Shown in pieces: positions 22,960-35,100 of a DNA stretch of 64,000 nt. The notes below the pieces were generated by a model. That model was given only the letters and a program-made list of their open reading frames with translations. It was not told where the DNA came from and made no database searches. The position numbers and the translations under genes were made by a program. Position 1 is the first letter of the stretch; each line of letters begins with the position of its first letter. Origin of the DNA: Apostichopus japonicus (lineage: Eukaryota > Echinodermata > Holothuroidea > Aspidochirotida > Stichopodidae); contig NC_092563.1 in the NCBI RefSeq assembly GCF_037975245.1, forward strand, positions 9,001,001-9,065,000. Direction: 5' to 3'.

Positions 22960-25900
22960 GATCAATCAATTCTTTTATGGGTATTCATGAACTTTGTGTG
23001 TGATCAAATCATTGACCAAAATTGTGGGGCCATCATTACAAATTATTGACATTAAGTCTGTACTTCTGTATGAGGTTGTTCAATATATATTTATCATAAG
23101 TTTCCTAAAATTACAGGTAAGAGCAATTGTTACTGCCTAGAAAGTTAAAGTAGTAAGTACTATTAGTGCATATATGACAAAATACACCAACCAATTCATT
23201 AATTCCAGAAATTTCAACACTTTCCAGACTAATTCACTTTCATTCATTCAACGCTTTTAAGAGTTATTCATTAATCGTCAATATTCATTTTACTTCAAGT
23301 AATTGGAAACTTATTATTAACCATTAGGAAAAAGCTGTTTTTTACTCATGGGTAATAAAGTAGGTCTATACACTTCTACTGAGACTGGTCACATTGTAAT
23401 GTATTGATTGCATGCTCAGTACATAAATATTGAAGACATCTTCTGTGTGTGCACTGCATATAAATGCCAGGGATTCTGGCCAACACATACACAGTGTTAC
23501 ACGATGGCCCCTTAGTACCAGCTAAGGCACATCTCAGTGTAAATGCTGATGAGTGGTGGGGGGGGGGGATGGGGGGGGTGCAGAAGAAGAGCACATCTGG
23601 AGATGATTATATAACAGTAAATGATGGGTAAAATAAAAGTACAAGATAAATCATGGAAAATCCACAAGAGTAATGAAAAGTCAAAAATGGAAATAAAAAA
23701 GGACACAGTAATGTTAATTGCTTGCAATAAATGAGACAGATTATGCCTATCATATGATATGGACTTCTTTTACTCATTGATAACATTTGTATTTTTACAT
23801 AAGAATGCTCACGCGAGGTCGTTCTGAGGTTCCTAACCCTACAACTAGAACCTCGGGTGCTCAGGACTCAAGACTAACTGGAGTTGGTTGGACTCTAACT
23901 TTTAATATGAATATATAATTTTAATATAATACTATATCCTTTTGTAGGGTATTTTGTTTTTGTAAACGGATTATGGTCATCGTGTGTGAAGACTGTATTC
24001 TTTTAATTTTCGTTCTGATGATTATCATGGTCATTGTGTTAAGATATAATTCTTTCATTTTCAATATCATTCTTCTTCTTCTTCTGTAGAGTGCAAGCAT
24101 TTTTTCTGGTTTCATCTGATTGTGGTCATTGTGTTAAGACAGTATTCTTGTATTTTTAATCTAATTATTATCCTTCTGTATATACAGTATAGTATGCAAG
24201 CATTGTTTTGGCTTTCATTCTTATAATGGTCATTGTGTGGAGAAAGTAATTTCTATATTTTTGTATTCCGTATATTGATATTTCATGAGTAGCGTCTTAG
24301 GTTTGAATGCAATCAGCAGCAGCTTACATTTGAAAGAGGAAGCATGTTTTCATTAATTGTGGGAAGCAAGTCTTCTTTCTGTGTTTAGCATGGTTGTCAT
24401 CTTCATGAGGAGCAAACATTACATTGGTTGTACAAACCTTGTATGAATCATGATTAATAGATGGCTTGTGTAGCATTCGAACCCAGGTTATCATTTGACC
24501 ATAGTCAGTAGGCTACATGTCTTGCTTTAATACAGGACTTGTGTAACATTCCAACCTAGGTTATCATTGGCCATAGTCAGTAGGCTACATGCCTTGCGTA
24601 AACCATGCTTAATACATGTCTTGTGTAGCATTCCAACCTAGGTTATCATTTGACCATAGCCAGTAGGCTACATGCCTTGTGTGGTTGTTAATACCAAGAA
24701 TATTGGGTATGTTCTGTACATGTAGGATTTATACCAAGGTCATAGTTTGAAATACTTCAAACTATGAATGATGATTTTTCCCTTTGTTGAGGGGATGCAT
24801 GGATGCAAACAGTAACACAGCAGCTGGTGTTTGCAATTGTGCAATTAATTTTAAACAGTAATAGAAAATAATATGGAGGCCTTGAAAAAGAATGTATCTT
24901 ACATCAGGTTTTTTTCCCATTTATCTTACTTTATTTCTCGTTTCTGATTGAAACAATGTGTTGGATTTATCACATTTGGAAAGAAATGTTATGTAAATGT
25001 ATGCAAAGGATGTAAACGTATGTAAATTTTAAATAGTAATGTACATTCTGGTATTCTGTAACTGAAATATTTAACAGTGCTCTGTTTATGCCATTGTGCC
25101 TTAACTACTGAAAAGTTTTTTTTTAATCTGTAGTTTATTTGAGGTTGTTGGATCTACAGTACATATTTTTGGAATTAGTTCACTTCACATGCCACACACA
25201 CCCTGCTTCATTTTTCTACCATGTATAGGCATGTATGTAGCACTATTGTACGTGTTGCTGCTAGTCACTACCCAACTGACCACAGCATGCTACCTGCCAA
25301 GTAGCCTACCGCACTGTAGCTACCTACTATGATACTAACATACTTGCTGTCTCATGCTGCTACTCTCACTGCTGCTCGGTATTTCCATTTGCCACACGGT
25401 ATGTTCAAGTGCGCCCTCGTACATGTGCCACATATTACAAAGTGCCACACACTCCTACCATTTGTATTATTGCACAGTTCTAGTCGCCATCGGATACCCC
25501 CTATTAGAGCTACACTGTACTATACCACGTACCGCTGAACATCGTATTTATTATTGTTGGTTTTTCGTAATTTCAAAATTTATATATGTTCTATATTCTT
25601 ATGTATGCATAGGACTTACAATAATATTAGTCATCAAAATTGTTATCAGCAGCTGTATTTAGAGGACCATACATCATAACGATCGTCTCTGTTTAGTGTT
25701 TTCCCTAGTAATACTACTGCAAGAGGATATCAATGGTGCACACTTCCCAATCTACCTATTTCTCATTATGAAATAATGGAGACCTTAATCTGTCACAATG
25801 TGTATTTGAATCGATTGTTTTCAACAGATGGTTAGAAATGAAAGGAATACTGAGGTAGATTCCGGGAAGACATAAAATCATCCACTTTGATTACTCAAAG

Positions 25901-25990
25901 CATTGGATCAAAGTTGGTGGTGTGTTATGCCCCATCGACAAATTTACATTGTTTTTTTTGCATAAGTTTGTTGTTTATGTATCATTGAAA
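22960..25990. other. intergenic, repeats only
   Basis: No gene is seen. A G run lies at about 23558-23580. A degenerate array with TGGTCATTGTGTTAAGA words lies at about 23960-24250, and a clear ~88-bp tandem repeat at 24425-24685. A hydrophobic frame at 25354-25662 was considered and set aside. Confidence 0.45.
24425..24685. repeat. ~88-bp tandem repeat, 3 copies
   Basis: CTTGTGTAGCATTC, AACCTAGGTTATCATT and CATAGTCAGTAGGCTACATG recur three times in the same order. Confidence 0.75.
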
Positions 25991-26034
25991 TATAATATAA
26001 GGAATATTCGCTAAACCGTGCAAGTACTCAGATT

Positions 26035-26335
26035 ACATTTTATCAAGACTTTCTTTTGTGGAAAAATGGGTTGAACATTGAGCAGACATTTCAGACTCCT
26101 TTACAATGATGATGCCACTTGATGTACAGATATATTCATATAATAGAATAGTCCAACCCAAATTAATTGTTAATATGTTAAAATGGGAACATTCTCTAAG
26201 CATTCTGGTGAAATTTGCATTCAATTCCTATGTACCGTTTTTGAGATATAGACAGTTGAAATTATCTGATATTTCTACCAAAAGTGAACTTGAAGCAAAC
26301 AGATGTGATGTCATAGGTGTACACTGACGAATAAG
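26035..26335. repeat. left arm of a large diverged inverted repeat
   Basis: The reverse complement of this segment aligns by eye with 28055-28265: GTTCACTTTTGG, CAACTGTC.ATATCTCA and ACGGTAC occur in the same order in both. The two arms flank the hAT-type element at 26393-27924, which inserted near the centre of the palindrome. Confidence 0.55.
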
Positions 26336-26392
26336 GTGTTGTATCCTCTTTATTTTTCAGTCTATTGATTTGAACTTGGATAGGGTTACTAG

Positions 26393-27924
26393 CAGCGACG
26401 TAGCCAGGAATTTGAAAGGGGGGGGGGGAGCACTTTTTGCGATTGATATGGATTCTCAAATTTGTAGGCACGACTATCTGAGCGGAGCGCCACCAACCAC
26501 CATCGGTTGGCGCGGAGCGTACAAGAAAATTTTTGGTTTTACAAAACCCCCAGATGGCCGGAAACGGCCCTTCCCGAGTGTTCATTCTGGTTCCCTGGCC
26601 TCTTGCTAACTTGAGACACCTCATTCAATATCACTTTTCAACCCAAAAAACAAACGAGTTAAAATAGTACGTAATTCAATACTACATAATGTATTAAAAT
26701 TAGCAAGGTATACATGTACAGAGTAGTCTTACTTTTCAACTTCTGATACTTGTAGATACAAAGATAGGCCAGAAATGTCTTTGACACAACTATGGCCAGT
26801 AGTTGTCTTTGATACAACTGTAGCTAGTAAATGTTTAAGTTAGCCTAATAAGAGAAGGCGAGAGCTATCCGACGATTGCCATCTGATGCAAATTTCTCAA
26901 CTGTTTTCTCAACTGAAATATTATCTGTGTAAACGGGTTCTTAACTACATGTTAAAAAACTGGCAAGATCGGATCCTAGTCTTTTGAATGAAATGGCACG
27001 CGATAGAAATGACATCCTAGATGACAGAAGAATAGGTCACCTAATTTAGCCATGTTCTTGCTACGTTCATTTCAATAGTGTTTCCTGTCTATCGACTCTT
27101 AAACTCGTCCAGCAAGCTTATCGATTTGAATTATGGGTGTTTTTAAAAAAAGGATAACTTGGGCAAAAAAATGTAGGTCCGGGCCTACAGTGCTACATAT
27201 ATACTGGCTACGCCCCTGATCATATGATATCATTATCAACAGATTTTGTTTCCTGTTTGAATTATTTTACATGTTCTTTTACATAATATATCGAAAGACA
27301 AACATAGTGCTCTTTTACAATTTTTCCAGTAGGATGATTCTTGTTTATTGTCAAATGTCTGGACTTTAATAAATTTGACGAACTTAAACTGATGGACAAT
27401 ATAAACTTTCATATTTTGTAATATAGCCAGATATGCAGTGGCCTAAAAACAAATATCGCTATCGCAGTGTATTAGCAGTGTAATAATTATTATAGGAAGT
27501 GCGTATCACGTACGATTGCTAGCTTAGCTTCATAACATGCTGTTCGTGCAACAACTTAGGACGGCTCATAGAACGAATGTTGTGGACGTTTTTGTGCATA
27601 TACGGTTCGTGACATTCCATAGAGTGCGGTTAGGTAGGCAATATATATGTATTTTATTACGCAGTGGCCAACTGTAGGCTTGAAATTGGCTATAAGCTAA
27701 ATTTAGCTAATTGCATCTGCCAAACTAAGTAAGTAGCTGAATCAGTAGGCCTGAATGTTACTACGATTACAATCGAGTTAACGGAGCTGACGAGTATTCA
27801 AGATCAAAAGAGCATGCACTGACAAAATACCATGCTAAAAAAACGACGGTGTGTAAAAAAAAAATCAACACTGAAAGGGGGGGGGGAGCGGTCGCTCCCC
27901 CTGCTCCCCCTGGCTACGTCCCTG
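26393..27924. mobile_element. 1532-bp non-autonomous hAT-type element
   Basis: The ends CAGCGACGTAGCCAGG and CCTGGCTACGTCCCTG (with one or two differences) are flanked by a perfect 8-bp duplication GTTACTAG at 26385-26392 and 27925-27932. A G run lies inside each end: G on the left, the inverted GGAGC / GCTCCCCC block on the right. The shared hairpin module is at about 26472-26632. Parts of the interior recur, inverted, at 50900-52140. No transposase frame. Confidence 0.88.
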
Positions 27925-28054
27925 GTTACTAGTTTGTCTATAGAGGATGTGAAGTTTATGAAATACCAGTACCTATGGAGCATTCACATTATTGATGCAT
28001 CCAATTGTGGCGTATAAAATTAGACGTAAATTTTCAAGGAAAACAAAACATTAT

Positions 28055-28265
28055 TTATCAGTGTGCAACAATGACGTCACACCTGTTTGCTCCAAGTTCA
28101 CTTTTGGTTCGAAAGGTGGCAACTTCAACTGTCAATATCTCATAAACGGTACAGGAATGCTTAGATTATGTTCCTCTTTAACAGATCAACAACAACAAAT
28201 TGACCTTGACTATTCTTTTAACGAAACCGATAAAGCATGTCATATCAGGATGTAGTGTTCACCTA
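28055..28265. repeat. right arm of a large diverged inverted repeat
   Basis: Mirror of 26035-26335. An 87-codon plus-strand frame at 27992-28255 overlaps it and is not supported by any family motif. Confidence 0.5.
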
Positions 28266-28718
28266 AATATGATATATATCTATATTTAAAATTTAGAGTA
28301 GCTTCTTGAATTTCTTGAAACCAGTATAATTTGCTAGTTAAATATTTCAGCTCCCTGTATGACGTATAGTCGGCATTACTTTATAACTACAAATCGTGTA
28401 TGGTTTATTGTACCTGAAATATGTTCATATATCACATTTCCAGCTATATTTCGCATTTTAATATTTTGTTCGTGGTGGTTTGAGCTATCAAAAGATTACC
28501 ATTGTTAATTAAATTCAAATCATTAAATTATTTACCATTTATGTATCAATTTATGAAATGTTTGTCTTGTACATCATTCTGTCCCCACCCTCTTCACGAC
28601 TCAAAAATTCTGAAGAAATGATACGTTGGCAGAGAGAGAGGAGGGAGGGTGGGGGTAAAGCACAATGCGAAATGCAGCCCCTTTTAGTAACTATATATAT
28701 ATATATAAATGAAAATCG

Positions 28719-28765
<47 letters not shown>

Positions 28766-29008
28766 CAATGTTCTGCGTAGCACTGAGAATTCTAGTGGAA
28801 AAAATTGCAAAGTTTGCAAGTGCTAATAAAGAAAAGAAACACGACGTTTCGGGTATAAACCCTTTAACAAAGTGAGCTAAAACACTACTGAAACTGTAAA
28901 CAGCGAACGAAGAAAGATAAAATGGTCCAATGCACACACATGAAAGAAGCGAAAAGTAGCAGAGTAAAAGGACTTAAAACAAATCGAATTTGGAGTTTAA
29001 ACCATAAG

Positions 29009-29049
<41 letters not shown>

Positions 29050-29058
29050 ATATATATA

Positions 29059-29094
<36 letters not shown>

Positions 29095-31467
29095 CCTATA
29101 TATATGCAACATTCGCAGACCTGATTTCCTAGAAAAGTCACAGTTTTGTAGGTCAGGACCAAAAGATGAAGGTAAAATAAGATTGTTTAAAAGCTCAGCG
29201 GTTCACGTCACCAGATGATCTCTTCGCACTATATACGATCATCGTATTAAAGCAATTAATTCTACTTTACGATGGTTTGTAACCTTTATTCACAGAAACC
29301 TTTTCTGCTATAGCATTGTCATCTTAACAAGACAAGGCTAGTTAGTGTGAGATCGCGAAGAGGAGTGTTCACTATAGGACGGCAATACGATACTGGAAAG
29401 GTATGAATGTGCGTATGTGGGTGTGTATTGTTGTTTAAGAAGTTTTTTTTTCAAGTAATAAAACCTAGTTCCATCAGTTGAAGGTACGTTAATGCTCTGA
29501 TTATCAGGATTTTTTTATTATTATTTATTTTATTATTATTATTACAATTTTTTTTAAATGGGTTTGCATGTGGTATATTATGCCGATAAAATAATATGTG
29601 GTGGGTCTTTGAGAGGAAGGGATTGATGGGTCTTGTGAAGGCGCGTCACATGCACCGTTAACGTGTAACCGCCAATTCAAAATCGTGTTTCTATCAAACC
29701 TACTATATATATAGCGTGCGCTGGCCACATACTAAGCTGAAACGTACTTGAGGTAATGATAGAAAGCTCAAACTTATTTTTCTTTGAAATTTCTTTTCTT
29801 CTATCTGGGTGAAAGTTCGAGAGCATGTTTTCACAAAGTAAAGGTTAGAAATACCCCTAACATCTCCAGGGAGAACCATACTGTGTGATGTCCTTACTGT
29901 ATGGTCTTCCCCGCTGGGACAATTGGAAATTTAGACCGCTTTGGATATTACGTACCCCCTTCATACCTATACTGTAGGTCCATCTACTTCAAGAGAAACT
30001 TTTATACAATATCGGAAGCGTAATTTATGCAACGAAAAACAATTGTTTACTTCAAATTAACGTTTTATGTTTTGAAAAGACGAACATAAACGTACAATAT
30101 CTAAACTTCAGGAGATACCATTTGAAGAATAGGTAGAAATCGTAAAACAAGTTCGACAAGATCGAAATTGGAAACACATGTCATCGTCTTCGCCGCCTAC
30201 ATATCTCGATGACAGCTCAATGACTTCCAACAGGTGGTTGAAATGACACAAATATGCCTATACTTGTTTGTGACCAGTTATGACTTGCATGTCATGTGGC
30301 TATAGCAGGCAGCCTATATATAAATATATATATATTTATATAACGAAAGGTTTGGTGTTCTGAGAAACAAAAAGACTTGAGTTTTCATTCGCAAAGGTTG
30401 AAACAAATGCTGCATACACTCAGCCCAGTTTATCAATGAGGATTGTGTCTCTTGCATTCGTGACGGAGGAAAATTGAACTTACATTATATGCGTATTTAA
30501 CAAGGGAGTTCCATAACAACTCCCTGATTTAACCAAGGTAAGTTACAAATGGGAATCATTTTCTGGAATTAAATTAATCCATTGGATGTCTTTAGGTGGA
30601 GTCTTGGTAGAATCATGGAGTTAGAACTCCATGGTAGAATCTATAATGGAAATGGGGGGGGGGGGGGGGACCCCGACTTGCTATAATAACGATTGTTCGC
30701 CATTATTGATTGATAGAATAGGGCTATTCTTGTTATCCATGGAGGATAGAGCTGTACTTAGCGATACGGGACACTGTTGCTTGTGCCATATAGGGACGGG
30801 ATGGTGTCTTAACCTAGTCAATGATCAGGTATCGAAAACTTAGTCTTCGGGTTAGGGGGCAATATGACATCTTATTACATTATTGAATCCAATTATCTGT
30901 GGTGAGCAAGTAGATATATTGTTTATGATTTGACAGTTCTGCTGGGTCTATTGAGGGGCAGGGGGGGGGCGGGATGTGTTCCGCACTTCTGCAGTTAGAT
31001 AACACGGAGGCTTTGGTGACGGGGAGAAGTGGGAGTGGGTATACTGTAGTCCTGCAATTATAACTACTTAAGGAAATGTCTAAAAAAACAAATATCAGAC
31101 ACATACTAACAACAAAAAACAGTTACATATCTATATTACAACCTGATCATTAAAATATGATTTTTTTAATGAAAGGTTGCATCGATCCTTGATACCAGTC
31201 TCGTAAGCCATTTTCCCGCTCCATCGATCACCTCTTCAATGAGTCATTTAAAGAGACCCAGAGACAAACACGTTACATATTTATTTACCCTGAGGTGGTT
31301 ACAAATGTTTTGATCTTAAAATATTTCTGTTAATACTACTCGTAGATACATACAAACCTATACCTATGATAACATGTGACGGATTACTGATCGGACGAAA
31401 GTACATGGTTCCTTCTCGCTTGGATACTTTTCTATATTTAGCGGAACCGCATCAAACATGACTTAAC
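28266..31467. other. intergenic, microsatellites
   Basis: (TA)n tracts occur at 28691-28707, 28720-28763 and 29012-29097 and at about 30315-30345. The small hairpin GGGAGTT..AACTCCC is at 30504-30524 and a G run at 30653-30669. No exon is recognised before the transporter start. Confidence 0.5.
28691..29097. repeat. (TA)n microsatellites
   Basis: Three long TA tracts are separated by short unique sequence. Tyr/Ile alternating frames on both strands are artefacts of the dinucleotide. Confidence 0.9.
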
Positions 31468-32155
31468 ATGGCGTTAAGGAAAGGAGTCTCAAACGTGAAA
31501 ATGATAGGGATGTGGAATCTATACCCAAAGGATAAAACTCGAGACGTGAGTACATCTACAGCTTCATTGGTTGAGCCTTGCTCGGTGCAGCCTTCCTTCT
31601 ACTTTAACTTCAATGAAACTGACGATGAAACCACCTCTCCGAGTGACAGGGCTACCACCCATGCTGCACGTCAGCCAAATAACAATAACGAAATCATCTT
31701 ACCTACCAGCAATTCAAAGCAGTTACCAGGTTTGCCGAGACTCGAACCACCAAAGGTGTTTGGGCTACCTCATTGTTTTGCAGTAGTTCTTGGGTCTGTG
31801 CTATCGGCGTCTATTCTGTTCACCGTGAACGGGGTCCACTCGAAATGTGGTGGCCTAGGTCCGGCCCTCCTTGTATGGTTTTGTTCTGGGGCGATGAATT
31901 TTGTTGGAGCCCAGTGTTACGCGGAGATTACAGCAGCTACGGGCGAGACTGGCGGTGAATTCATTTTGATATACAGGACTTTGAATCCCATGCCAGCATT
32001 CATGCAAATATGGATCACTTTACTTGCTGGAACAACTATGGCATCTGTTACCTTAGCTATGCTGTTTAGCGAGTACGCCATGCATATTGTACTTCGTGAA
32101 TATGGCCTGGACTTACCTCGTCATTTGCTCAAACTGGTGGCTGCTTTACAATTAA
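31468..32155 (+). CDS. transporter exon 1 (residues 1-229)
   Basis: Start ATG in AACATGG, donor GTAAGT at 32156, phase 1 out. It encodes a polar Ser/Thr/Asn-rich cytoplasmic leader of about 100 residues, then TM1 (FAVVLGSVLSASILF), TM2 (WFCSGAMNFVGAQCYAEI) and TM3 (FMQIWITLLAGTTMASVTLA). Confidence 0.85.
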
Positions 32156-35100
32156 GTAAGTATTTTTTTTTTAAACATCATCTTTAATCATTATCATCAT
32201 CATCATCGTCGTCATCGTCATGATGAAATCTCCCTCTTCAAAATTACAATTAGGTTGTGATTTTTTTCTGGCCACAAGAAACGGCAGAAATCAGATGTTA
32301 TATGTTTAGTTCTTAGCATCCTTAACAAAATGTCCGATCCCATGTTTGTATCGTTTTACACTGTGTTTTAAAAATGCTTGCATATGACATGTGACATGTT
32401 TTCATATCTTATGGTGGCAAGAAATTACTAAACCAGCTACTGTAGCTTATCTTATTTCTGCTTATCTCCCACTGAGAGGTAGGGTGTCGATGTAATCCCA
32501 AGAAGAGTATTGTAGATACTACGCTTGCCAAATTGTGTTGTTAAAAATTTCAACTATTGTCTTGACTTTCGTATATTTAGATTCTGCATTTTTTGGAATT
32601 TTGTTTTTATATTAAAAGTCAAATTAGGAGGAAGAATTTTTTTTTTTTTATGGAGTGACAGCATTTGGAACCTGCCCATGTGTGTGAATTTGATATATAT
32701 TCATTCATATATCAACTACGATATTGGGTGATGACATCACTTGAATATTCCACTAAGCAAGAAACCATATGTTGCCCGTTGGGCTGTTTTTGAAATTCCA
32801 TGCCCGTCCATTAGAGAGTTGAGCATTGAAGACTCGCCCCAAATCGCGTGCCGCGCTCTGGAAAAGTTAACTTTCCGTTGCTTGCAAGTGAAGTTTTCTT
32901 CTTGTCGCTACAAAATGCAGACAGTAATGAAACGTGATACCTTGTTATCTCTTATCTAGACTTGAGATTTCCATCACTGCTATGTACACTGTGTCGTGGA
33001 TATTGACCGTAGCTGTATGTATTGACTGTACACTATAGTGTCTAATTACCGACGGTGGCAAGCTGTGTGTGTATTTTCTGGGATCGATGGTGGTGTCTAA
33101 CACTTGTGTTATACCTCATTCGAAACTAGGTCAGATTACCGGCATGAGACGTTTCTTTGAGCGCGAGTCTTCACACCCTTTAAAGAAGAAAGATCCTGGA
33201 CTGTGTTGACTATTCCCCAATTTATTTCCCTTCATTGATGATGGTGAGGTGTTGCTGTCATATCTTCGGGCTCTTTATACACGATGAATGTGTTTAATCT
33301 CCATGTTCTCTCTCTCTACAGGTGCTATTTATGCTCTTCACTGCATCAGTACTCGTTGGGTGGCTCGCTTACAAATCATTCTCACTATATTGAAATTCTG
33401 CTGTCTCGGTATCATTATATCAGCTGCCGTTCGCTTTATCATAGTAGGTCAGTATATAGGTTTATTCTTCATAGTGCAGTGTAACTTCAGTAAATTATCA
33501 GACCAGAGAACTGCTATTCTAACAGCAGCTCCTTGATCAGACTTTGTAAAAGGTATTCATGACATCATCCAATTACATATTAACACTTGTTACTGTGGAC
33601 TTCACAGCTTGATCTAATTACTAATCCCCGAGCTATCGAGTCCGATTTTTTTTTGGGGGGGGGGGTGGGGTAGCTTCGACCCTGCCTTTGTCTGGTAAGG
33701 AACATATAATCAACAATCAAGTGACAAGTACATACATTAAGTTGCTTAGACCATAATTTCTTGAAGATTCCTTTTCCAAACGTCAGGTTTTACCCTTCCT
33801 GACCTGTGAGCTCCTCGTTGATTTTATATACACCTTTCAGATCATTCGAGCAATCACAGTTGTCTCTGTTGATTATAAATGACAATACCTGTCATGCTCT
33901 CCGAAAACAATAGGGTTCTCGAGGCAAAGCAGCTTAAAAGTTTTATACCCTTATAAGAAGTGAAACTAGGATGACAGTAAGAATGAATGTTTAAAAACGG
34001 AATAATTTCTTCAAACTTGGTGAGTTTTGGACGACCGATGTGCCGTCAGATTTATGACATACCCAAATTTTGGAATGAGATATGCAACTCCATGCACTTA
34101 CTACTGGTTTTGGTACTTTTGGTATATCTAATGATCTGAACAATTTTTTATTCAGTGCGATTTTGATGATCTCCATATTCGAAATATGGATGCAGCTATT
34201 TGAGTACAATAACCTAATATGTTTTCTGCAGAGGTCATTTATTTTCGACTGAGGTCAAAATATGCAAGCCTTGTAACTACAAATACTCAAATGGTAAAGC
34301 ATTGATGCACTCCATTATTTGATATGTGTACCCATATAGTTGAATGAAAGATCCCCATTCTTTTCTGCGGGGGTCAAAGGTCGTTTGAGGTAGACACAAG
34401 GTAAATATATGAAAACCTTGTAAACTCGGTAATTCCAAGAGTCAGTGAAGCTTGGATGAACTTTATACTTGCACCAAGTTATACTTGGTAAGTAGATGCA
34501 CCAAATTGAGTTTACAAGTTCCGTAATATTCACAATTATACAGCCTGTAAGGAATTGTTGTGATCACAATTTGGCCTAGCTAATATCAATTAGAGAAAAT
34601 GGTATTTAATAGGTATACGATTAAAGGATGTATACCTCGTTAAAGTAGAGTTTTCAGCATCTCGTTAAATTGTAGAATTAAATATCCATTTTCGGGAATA
34701 GGTAACTTTTTCATAGTAATGCAATAGGCTGCGTACAACTACTTAATACCCCTAGATCGGCAATTGGTAGCAAACGATTAAGACAGAATACTGATATCAA
34801 ATTAAGTTTAGAGCTCTTTTACCAAACGCATGTCTTATATTTTACCCTATAGGCGATGCCGTGGACTTGTCGTCTGAATTTCAACGAGTTGAATCAGTTC
34901 AAATCGTGGATATCTTTCAAGCCTTCGCAGCGGCCAGTCCCGTTTTCCTTGGTTGGTATGTTTATGTTTGGTCTTACTTAAAATAGGATTTAGCCAACAC
35001 TGTTTCAACTGTGTCTGAGTTGTTTGTAACAGAGAGAACACGTATCAGTACGTTGAATGTTTAAAAGACTTCCAACTTCAGTTGATAAATATACCATATA

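Noticed and set aside
25354-25662. 102-codon plus-strand frame with a signal-peptide-like start
   Set aside because: The hydrophobic start is followed by low-information sequence with no domain, no splice context and no matching neighbour exon.
27992-28255. 87-codon frame sharing a short peptide with the opposite strand at 26.2-26.3 kb
   Set aside because: The similarity is explained by the inverted repeat at the DNA level. The left arm has frame breaks and no domain is recognised.
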